A stretch of DNA of 64,000 nt, taken from contig BTPG01000002.1 in assembly GCA_036245525.1 (NCBI GenBank), positions 160,341,609 through 160,405,608 on the forward strand, in the 5' to 3' direction. Within the stretch, counting starts at the first letter, position 1. Each line of letters opens with the position of its first letter. This DNA comes from Semisulcospira habei. Lineage: Eukaryota; Mollusca; Gastropoda; Semisulcospiridae. Shown here one piece after another: positions 1-9,300 of the stretch. The notes under the pieces were generated by a model. It worked only from the letters and a program-made list of their open reading frames with translations. It made no database searches and was not told the DNA's origin. The position numbers and the translations under genes are program-made.

Positions 1-320
1 TCGGATCGTTGGCCTCGCAGAACAGCTCCACCTCACTTTCAGGCGGCCCGCAAGGCGGTGGGTCGTGCCCTGCGGACCTCCAGACCCACCGCTTCTTCCG
101 CCCCCACGCCTCCGCAGACCCCTCGTCGCCGCCCCGCCATCGGCTGCCCCGGACCTGTTAGCGCCCCTGCCCCCGTCCTGCCCGTCGCCCAGGGCGCAGG
201 CGGGCCGCCTGACTTCTCCCATCAGCTGCCTCCGCTGACTGCGCCAGGGTCTCCAGTCGGCGGGAGGCTCGCGCTGTGCAGCGAGGAGTGGCGCTCGCTG
301 TTCTCGGATGACCCCGAATC

Positions 321-1929
321 TTGGAGACCGTTACCGAGGGCCTTCGGATTGCCTTCCGCCCTCCGTTGCGTTGCTCCCCCTTGTGGACCAAGCAGCTGTC
401 AGAGGAGCTCAAGGCCTGCGCCCTACGTGGAGAAGTCGCCGCTCTTCTGCAGAAGGCCGCCACAGAGGTCGTGCTACACCCCGACTCCCCAGCCTTCTAC
501 GGCCGCCTCTTCGTGGTACCCAAACCGGGCGGCAAGTGGCAACCTGTCATCGATTTCTCAGCGTTGAACACATTCATCGCTGCTCCGTCCTTTCGCATGG
601 AGACTTCCCGGGCCCTCAGAGCCGCCGTACAGCCCATGGACTACGCGGTAAGTCTGGATTTGTCCGACGCTTATCTCCATGTCCCCATGCAACCAGCATC
701 CAGGAGGTACCTCCGCTTTGCCTGCGACGGAGTAATTTACAAGTTTCGCGCCCTGCCGTCCGGTCTTAACCTCAGCCCCTGGGTTTTCACCCGCCTCATG
801 GACGCGGTGGTGGCCAAGGCGCGACAGTCGTTTTCCAGTCCGACGTCGAACTACCTCGACGACCTCCTCCTACGCAACCTTTCGGAGGCCGACCTGACAA
901 CGAACAGGGATGCACTGATAAGTCTGTTGTCATTGTTGGGGTTCCTAGTCAATGCGGGCAAATCGGACCTCACTCCCTCGCGTCGCTTCGTCCACCTCGA
1001 CATGGAGTTCGCCACCGACCTCAACAGGGTGCGTTTGCCGGAGCCGAGGATCCTGAAGTTAGTCGCCCTAGCCGGCCAGGTAGCCCAGCAGGACGCAGCC
1101 CCCGCCAGGGTCTGGCTTGATGAATGCGGCGGCGGATCTACTCCCCCTCGGTCGTCTTTACGCCCGGCCGCTACCGCTGCACTTCCTGTTTCACTGGCGT
1201 CCCTCCTCCGGCGATTTGGCCGCCATGGTACCCGTGACTCCGACGCTTCGCCCCCATCTGCTACGTTGGATGGACACGTCGTGGCTCACTTTGGGAGTTC
1301 CCCTGACCTCTCCGCCCCCTCAACTCTCCCTGTATGTCGACGCAAGTCTTGCTGGTTGGGGATCCCACCTGCTACCGCGGTTCCTCACAACATCCGGCCT
1401 CTGGCCTCCAGAGTTCGCGGACAAGCACATCAACTGGTTGGAGCTGCAAGCAGTTTTGCAAGCCCTCATCGCGTGGGAGGAACAACTCCGTCACCAGGAG
1501 CTGCTCGTCCTCTCTGACAATGCGACAGTGGTGGCTTACATCCAGAAGCAGGGCGGGACGTGCTCACCCGACCTGTGCATGCTCCTCTACCGTCTGTTGC
1601 GCTGGCGCGAGGACCGCAACATTTCCCTCCTAGCTCGACACATCCCCGGTCACCTGAACGTGTCAGCTGACTCTCTCTCCCGGCGCGGCCAGTTGCTACA
1701 CACGGAGTGGACCCTGCACGCACTGGGAGACGCCTATGATCGACCTGTTCGCCACGAGGTGGAATCACCAGCTTCCCCTATTCGTCTCCCGATCCCCACG
1801 GCCCTGGCCTGGGCAGTCGACGCGCTTTCCATCCCGTGGAATGGCCTCATCGCGTATGCGTACCCCCGACAGTACTCGTCCACAAAGTACTCCTCAAGCT
1901 TCGAGGATGCAACGCAGTCGTCATACTGA
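321..1929 (+). pseudogene. DIRS reverse transcriptase / RNase H (frameshifted)
   Basis: Reverse transcriptase copies the element RNA, and RNase H removes the template. The first frame (321 to about 1110) shows LFVVPKPGGKW, a motif A region SLDLSDAYLHVPM, ALPSGLNLSPW and the catalytic box YLDD at about 852-863. A frameshift near 1110 moves the reading to the frame of 1117-1929. That frame carries RNase H-like blocks: YVDASLAGWG, HINWLELQAV, LSDNATVVAYIQKQGGT and HIPGHLNVSADSLSR. This RT plus RNase H order followed by a tyrosine recombinase is diagnostic of DIRS/Ngaro-like elements. The frameshift makes it nonfunctional as it stands. The true start is not defined; the ATG at 321 lies inside the domain. 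Confidence 0.88.
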
Positions 1930-2080
1930 TCGCTCCGTTCTCCTGGAACCGGTCCTGTACCACCGACCTCCTCAGCCTCGCCACGGACCCCCCACTGCTG
2001 CTGCCCATGCCAAGCACGATGCTCAAGCAGCCCCGACAACCGCTGTTCCACCCGTGCCCGGAGCGCCTTCTCCTTCACGC
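1736..2080 (+). pseudogene. DIRS post-RNase H domain (methyltransferase-like region), frameshifted
   Basis: Directly after RNase H the translation reads DLFATRWNHQLPLFVS. After a frame change it continues as VLVHKVLLKLRGCNAVVILIAP and LLSLATDPPLLLPMP. This pattern is typical of the segment following RNase H in DIRS-type polyproteins, often described as Dam-methyltransferase-like. The catalytic function is not proven here. At least two frames are needed to read it, so it is decayed. Confidence 0.55.
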
Positions 2081-3111
2081 TTGGAGATTGTGCGGCAAGC
2101 CCTCGCCGCTAGAGGCTTCTCGAGTGCAGCAGTGGAAGCTATCGCTACAGCCCGCAGAGCCTCGACACGACGCGTCTACGAGGGAAAATGGCGAGTACTG
2201 TGCTCCTGGTGCGATGACCAGTGCCTCTCCCCCACCGAACTGACTAATCCCCAACTCACGGACTTCTTCCTCTGGCTCTTCGGAGACCAAGGGTTAGCCC
2301 CTATCACCATCAGGGGGTACCTGTCCATGATTGCCGACACCTACCGGCACCTGGGCCGCCTGGACCCCGGCGCCTGTAAAGACATCACCGACCTTATGAC
2401 TCACTTCGGTGCCCCGCTCGCTCATCCCTCGCTGGGACCTTCCCTGGGTACTGACGTAGCTGAACTCTGCCAGATTCGAACCGCTGCATTTGGCCTGCTT
2501 CGCGGATGTGACTCGTAAGACATGCTTCCTGTTGGTCCTTGCCACGGCGACCCGAGTAAGCGAGCTCTCAGCGCGCCCTGCCTGCCTGCAGTTTAGAGCG
2601 GATGGTTCCATGCAGCTACTCACGGATCCTGCCTTCCTTGCCAAGACCAGGTCTCCTTTGACCGCGCCTCAGGTGGTCACCTTACGGCCGCTGCGAGGGA
2701 CGAACTTTCCCCAGGAGACCAGGCAACAAGATCCTGCTACGCCAAACCAAAGCCATCCGGAGAGGACGCTCAGGCCTATTTCTACCTTTAAAACCTGGCA
2801 GACCTGACATAACAGCCCCGACGATATCTTCCTGGCTACGCTGGGTCATACGGTCCGCCTATCAGGACCTCTCCCCACAGGGATTGAAGAGGCTAAAGAT
2901 ACGCGCACACGAGGTATAAACCATGGCCACGAGCGTCGCGTTCAACCGGAACTGCGCTGTCAAAGACATCGTGGTAGGCGTGGGCTGGCGGGCAGAATCG
3001 ACCTTCGCCCGCTTCTACCTCCGGGATCTGGCAGGCCAGCGAGATAACCTCACACTGGTGGGGGACATCACTGCGGCGCAACACTCCCTCCCGGCGTCAC
3101 AGGCGCTGTAG
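2080..3111 (+). pseudogene. DIRS tyrosine recombinase (frameshifted)
   Basis: This is the recombinase that would insert the circular DNA copy. The N-terminal SAM-like core-binding part runs from about 2080 to 2500, with EIVRQALAARGFS, STRRVYEGKW, LTDFFLWLFGDQGL and TIRGYLSMIADTYRHLG. A frame change near 2490 leads into the catalytic domain, with LATATRVSELSA as the first catalytic Arg box. A third frame (2923-3111) ends with ESTFARFYLRDL, which carries the likely nucleophilic Tyr, and GDITAAQHSL. The same C-terminal signature recurs at 27.4-27.65 kb and 42.4-42.6 kb. Three frames are needed, so the gene is dead. Confidence 0.85.
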
Positions 3112-3228
3112 GTACGCACTTAGCTAAAATTGTCTGGAGGTTGCGGCAGGGAGGATTGCTCTGACTATAGCCCTTGTAGGGGTGTTGGGTGCGGCACCCT
3201 CCTCCTTATCACAATTCTTCCACATAGT

Positions 3229-3304
3229 CATGTCATCGGTAATGATTTTGAGGAAATAAATTCATTTTTCTCTAAAAGGTATTTTTTAGAGAAAAATGAA
3301 TTTA
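3229..3304. repeat. Remnant internal complementary region / right-end hairpin of DIRS 1
   Basis: The left half (GTCATGTCATCGGTAATG and the following GAGGAAATAAATTC) matches the ICR at 11239-11332. From 3259 to 3304 the sequence folds on itself: AAATTCATTTTTCTCT pairs with AGAGAAAAATGAATTT across AAAAGGTATTTTTT. The second arm equals the expected outer end of a right terminal repeat. The repeat between ICR and end therefore appears to have been deleted. Confidence 0.7.
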
Positions 3305-3381
3305 TGGCACAGAATTTTAACTCATTGATTTTCCCTCTTGGCTGAATTCTTATTTATTTCATTTTACTTTATTTATTGCAG

Positions 3382-6300
3382 CTATGAAGAAACTTACTTC
3401 GTGAGGACATCATTGACCAAAAAGGAAATGGTAAGAATATGAAATTGTACGTTGTGTGTGAATTTGCAAATTATATATTTCTTTGGGATGTTCTCACCTG
3501 CTACAGTGGAGGGGTTTCGCAGGACTCTCTGGTAAGAACAGACGCCAATACCACTTGAGGGTCTTGAAAGTGTGCTGTCTGCAGTAAATTTACATCATTA
3601 TACAACAGTCGTCTTCATCATGACATGAATCCTCCGGTGACGTCAGTTTTCTGCAGTGGATGTTTTGTAAACTCTTGTGTACTGCAACATTTTTAGGATC
3701 ATCGGAAACAAGTTGATGATTCCAAAAATGTCACATTTCTTTTGCTCAACAGTCTGTAAATACTTGTCAATGTTACAAATTGAAGCTGTAGTAGTATCTG
3801 AATTTCATTTTGTTTCTTGCACGCTTGCACACACATACTGGTACATACCGGATATTGTGTGTGTGTGTGTGAACAGCTGGAACTAAGGTTGCGAGTATAC
3901 ACATACTCTTTCACAGGCCATTTTATGTTGATGGCGTGTGTACAACTTAAAACTAACCCTTTGACTGCGGTAGCGGTTTTAGTCATGATGATTCCTGCAA
4001 GAATCATCACAACTAAACCCGCTACTAACAGCCAAAGTGTTAATGTTGTGAATATACAAACACTTTCTGAGGTCATTTTGCATTTTTTAAAAAATAAATA
4101 TATATATATATATCTTGTAGCCACCAGTACTGTGACTGCAAATACAAGGGGTGTAACCCTTTGGGTTTTGGTAGAAAGTTTTGTTAAGGCGATTCCTACA
4201 GCCATAGGGTTAATCACTACTATGTCATTATTTCTAGAACAAGAGCAAGCGGATAGCCACAATGTCGAGTTTGGACGGACTGCTGAAGTTTGACAACCTA
4301 GCACATCTCGATGGGGATGTGAACACAGTAAGCTCTTAATGCCATAATGCCAGTGGACCCATATTTTGTTAGTGTTTCAAACATTTTTGTTTTGCATTAA
4401 CTCATTCAGCCCTGACACACCACAGCAAGAAATGATTGAGTGTGATAGTTCAAGGGTGGTGCCAGAATAGCTTGGTGCCCATAGGCACCAAGCTATTCTG
4501 GCACCACCCTTGAACTATTACGCTATATCTGTCTCCAGAAGTGTAATACAGTCTTCAGAGGGCAACTTTAAAATTTGGGGATTTCAGTCCTGGGGCAGAA
4601 TGTGTTAAACAACAACAAAATGTGTGGCTGCGACCTCTGAAAAGAAACTAATTCACCTTGTATATGAAGCATTTGTAACAAAGCAGGCAGTCTGTCATTT
4701 CTGTCGCTCCCACCTCTGCCAACAAAGAATAGGTAGAAGCTAAGCGTTTTACTAAAAGAATGCATTGTTATACATCTTTTGTTTTTGTTTTCAGGATAAA
4801 TCTATGAAGAAAAGAAAGAGTTCAAAAGTAAGTGGACACCAGATTGGCTGGCCTTTATCTTTCTGTCAGTTTTGTTGCTGCTGGAACAGTAGTGTGCAGA
4901 CTCGAATAGATTTGTCAGCCACACTCTGCTCTGGAAAAGAAACATCAGATACTAAAAATGAAACCATATTTTAACATTCAAATGTTTCATTTTTCAGATT
5001 TTTTTCCTTTTTTTCATATCCAAACAAAAAGGCACATAACTTATAATCATAAGTTTGATCAAATGCATAGAATCCTATGTTCTGTTACATTTGTGGGTTG
5101 TTTTTTTTTTGACAGTTTGTTTATTGTTTTCCAGAGGCTAAAAGGCAAGGGCAAAGGGAAAGGTAAGAGCTAACCAGTGGATTATTTATAAGTTTACATG
5201 CTGCCTGCAAAAGTATGCTCGGAAACGCATTGTTTAGGTTATAACATGTGGTTCTGCTACATGAATATCATTTAAATTGGGAAATATACAGAAAGTGTGT
5301 TGCTATTTATTTCATCAAAAACATTACCGATGACATGACCTTATGGGAGTGTCTACTACTTACTCAATTCTAGCCTAAGTACTCGTTGTGTTAACACACA
5401 ACCCGGGAGGCACTCGGGGAACCCCGAGGGGGCCAAGAGTTGTCTCCCGATACTCCCCATCCGGAACAGAGTACCCATAATTCCTCAGTCAGTCTACTTA
5501 GGCTTACGCTGTTCAGACGTGTTGCTCTAGCCTATGGATTTTGGGGATTTCGACCGGTTCACCGGTCTTCGACAGACTTCGTTCTTCTCTTGACTTGTTC
5601 TTCGTCGGGCCCCCCTGTACCGGGTGGCTCTGGTATCCCTTCTTCGTTGGCAGCTGCCCGCTTGGCTCCCTGAAGTGCCTGGGCTACGCTGTGAACTTCG
5701 CTGGGACTTCGCCGCGCGTGCCTTGGTTTGGATTCTCCCCCCCCACCCCCCCCCCCCCCCCCTTCCCCGGTCCCGCTCCGGGAAAAGGTAAGGTGACTGG
5801 GTTGGCCCTCGGCTGGTTCCCGGGCTGGGCACTGGTTGAGAAGGCGCGAACGCGGTCTTCATTTGCGTTGTTGCTTGCGCCAAGATTCTTGACTTTTGCT
5901 TGGCGGGTCTCGCGCCCGTTCCCCCTCTCCTTCCGTGTTGGTGTGGTATTGTTATTGACAGGGTCAAGTCTCCCTTTTTTCGCTGTGGTTAGCAGCGTGG
6001 TTGTTGAAAGTTCCGCGCTTTAACGGAAGGCATTTACGCGTGAGGGAAGAAATGAGACGTTGTAGTCTGGAACGGTCATTCTTAAACGGCGCAGATCCGC
6101 AGGTGGTCAGCTTCGTTTTCCAAGATGGCGTCTAACGATGCAGAGCTCCGTGTTCCTCACGGTTAAAACCTTTACTGGAAGGGGAATGGTGTGCAAGATC
6201 GGTGAAGCTAAGTCTAACCTTATTTCTGGCGCTTACCTACTCACTTTTTCCTCACCTATGCTCTTGTCCCTGGTTGGGTTCGGGGAATGTGGTATGCTCC

Positions 6301-9300
6301 AGCCATCCCTTGACGCATTACGTTGGTGAATGTGGCGAGAACCGACGCTTACTTCGGTACTGAGTCGGTCCCGTCATGCCTGTTTTGTTATGCATACTGC
6401 AGACCTGTTTACCACATACGGGGGCGTATTAGATACATGGGAGATGCAGAGTATTCGTCAGTTGAGGGGACACTGACGGCACCTAGATGACTTATTGTTG
6501 CTGTCATGGGGGAAGGTCATAAGCTGCAATAACTTCTCTTGCCACCACAGGTGCTACTCACATACCCTCACTTGCTCATTCCACATATTACAATGACAGG
6601 CTGCAGATGGACGGTGATTGGTACGGGTGAGCCCGTCGCCAACGCATCTCATGGCAGGCGCCAGTGACCGTCTTCCGGCCCGAACCTCCCTGGGAAAAGG
6701 AAAAAAAAAAAAAAAAAAAAACCCACAGGGCTCAGACAGCCCTATGTCTCCTGGACGCACTGGTTTCTGCTCTTTGGTTATATTCCTACTTGGGCATGTG
6801 ACTACCAGTTAACATGAACAACATGCATAAGAATACAAGTTAACATGGCCGACAGTAACGTTTTACTGTTGAAAGGTAATTGCCTGCTGGCAACTTAAGA
6901 CAATGATCAAAGCTGCACCTGGAGGCCGTCGCTATAGTACAGCTCCGGTGTGTCGCGGGGGCTCCGCTCCGACAAAGGTTCTGGGCCTGCCGCTTGCTTC
7001 AGGCTTATACTTGTCATGACATGCTTGAGTTTGTTGTGCAGGATGTGTTGTAGGCTCAACTTAGCCTGGCGGTCCTCCCAGACCAAGGGTGGCTTCCACA
7101 CCTGTAGGGGCCGGGAGGTGCCCGGCGTAGGACGTATACGCTGGGAAGACAGGTACACACCTTGGTGGTTGGGGGAGTTGCCTTGGCAGGATGGACAGAC
7201 AGTGCCGTTAGCCGCGACTCCTCTTCTTCGCAGAAGGTAGGTCACACAGGTGGGGTGCTTACCTGGGGTTAACCGGGATCCTACTGGCTGCACTCTCTAC
7301 CTTGCGGGGATGTATTGCAGGTCCGCGCGCTTGCTGACAGGTGGTTCCTCGCTGGTTGTACCGTTGTCTTGCGGAAGTTCACCTTACCAGGACAGGGTCC
7401 CTCAGGCCCACGCCCGCGTGCCTTCGGATTTTGGTATGTTGCAGGGGCCTTAGATGACCTGCACACAGCGCGGACGTTACAGTGACCGTCGGACTCATAC
7501 AAGGTCTGTCTACCATGTGCCTCCGAACCTTGGTGTGACGCCTGCGCCACATGACCTGGACGGCGCTGGGCTCACCTTGGAGCTTCTATCGGCGAGAGCG
7601 CCCGACGCCTGTGACTGGTTACAGACCTGCTGAGATACCGGCGGATATTCCCGGTACTCCGACTGCTCGAGTTCCGACGAGTGGACTGTGAGATCACCAT
7701 GCCGGACGCGTCAGGATAGTGTGCAGGAGGAAGTGCGCTTGGAAAAAGCCTTCTGACAGACAACTGGCCTCCCTACAGAGCACACTGGTACCAACTTGGG
7801 GTTTCCGGCGCGAACGCCTGACACCGGTGACTGTTCCAGTCCTGAGGAAGTACCAGCTGTTCCGGTTCTCCAGCCTCTCAAGTTCCGACGGCCCTAGCAT
7901 CGGGGGATCGACACGTCGGACACGGCTTGGTAGTGTGCGGAGTCGGGAGCTCGAGGCGTTGATTCCCAGGAGGGAACACGCTTGGACCAAGCCTTATGCC
8001 AGGCAGAGAACCCTTCTCGCTACAGAGTTCGGTTCGGAGAGACGTGCTTCGTGCCGTCCATGGTCAACCGATCCCCACTCGTCTCCTAGGAAGGCCTTGG
8101 ATCCTCCTCGGCCGCTGCGAACCCGCCTCGCCATAGAGTCCGGCTCGCGGAGACAATCTCACACGCACACCACGTCTCGACTTGTTCGGGATCTGCTCTT
8201 CGATCGAACTCGGGCCGGCTGCTAGTGGTTGCAGGGTACTGTTGGTGGCCAGCCAGCAGGGCGGAGGTGCCTGTCTCCGTTCCTTACCGCCCGAGTCCTT
8301 GACGATCTTGTGGAGGGATGGCTACGCGGACCGCTTCAGTTACTGCGCGGAGAGGGGTTCTCGACGCGGGCGTTACAGGAGGGTACGCGCCTGGACATAG
8401 CCTGCGGTCAGGCGGAGACCCACCTCGATACAGTGCCCGGTTCGCAGAGTCACGCTGTCCCGCCAGTTCCCGACGGTAGAAACGAGCGACGGTAGATTCT
8501 GCTCACCAGCCCACAGCGGCCACGATGTCCTTGACAGCGCAGTTCCGGTCGTATGCGATGCTCGTGGCCATGGCGCGTACTTCATCTGCGCGGATCTTCA
8601 GTCTCGCGCGCTACCCGTCGGGAGAGATCCATGTATGCAGTTCGTATTACCCAGCGCAGCCAAGGAGGAGATCGTCTGGGCTGGGATATCAGTCTTGCCC
8701 TGTCGTATGGGCAGGAAGAGGCGGCACGACTGGGAATCCACTTCCCTCAGGATCGGATCTCCGCTCTTGCTCTCCTGCGCGCGAGGAGGGACCACTCTGC
8801 ACCTTGGATGCCCGTCCATCTACGAATTTCCCTCGTTGGAGTCAACCTTCCGGCACTCTAGGTCTACACTCCGCTTCTCTCCGCTGCGGGCGTGCTTAGG
8901 AGTTGCCGTTCTTCACGTCGCTCCAGGGATTCTCTCCTGCCTCGCTCGTCGATCCCTTTCGCGCCCGGCTGCCGTTCGTCCCTTTCCTCTCCCCCGCACT
9001 CAGCCCTTCCCCTTCTTCGTGCTCCGGCCTGGCTGCAGTCGCTCCTCTTCTGGACATCCGACCCCCTCCGGTGGTTCTCGGGGAGGATGCTGTCGTTCCT
9101 TCGCCTTGCTCGGACTTGTTTACCTCCTCCGTTCCTCCTGCGGTTACAGTACTCGGTTCGACCCAGTTGTGCACTAATACTCCTTGGAGATCTGACGACT
9201 CACTAGCTGGTGGCCTTACGCGTGAGTTCCATTGACTTAGTGGAAGTACTCTGACTTCGCACGGGTGGTAAACGGGTCTGCGAGTGCGTCGGCTTCTGTC

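Larger units (their letters stand above)
1..3302 (+). mobile_element. DIRS element 1, 5'-truncated by the window edge, right terminal repeat deleted
   Basis: This is the right part of a DIRS-order retrotransposon, which integrates through a tyrosine recombinase rather than an integrase. In order, it shows reverse transcriptase, RNase H, a DIRS-type post-RNase H domain and a tyrosine recombinase, all on + and all broken by frameshifts. The end (about 3229-3302) matches the internal complementary region of the element at 5306-11588, including the ATGTCATCGGTAA core. The inverted terminal repeat expected after it is missing. It sits upstream of NGDN exon 3382-3430, so probably in an NGDN intron. 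Confidence 0.88.

Noticed and set aside
2080..3111. Phage-type integrase suggesting bacterial or viral DNA
   Set aside because: It lies behind RT and RNase H in the DIRS order, among spliced animal genes and next to a DIRS ICR.
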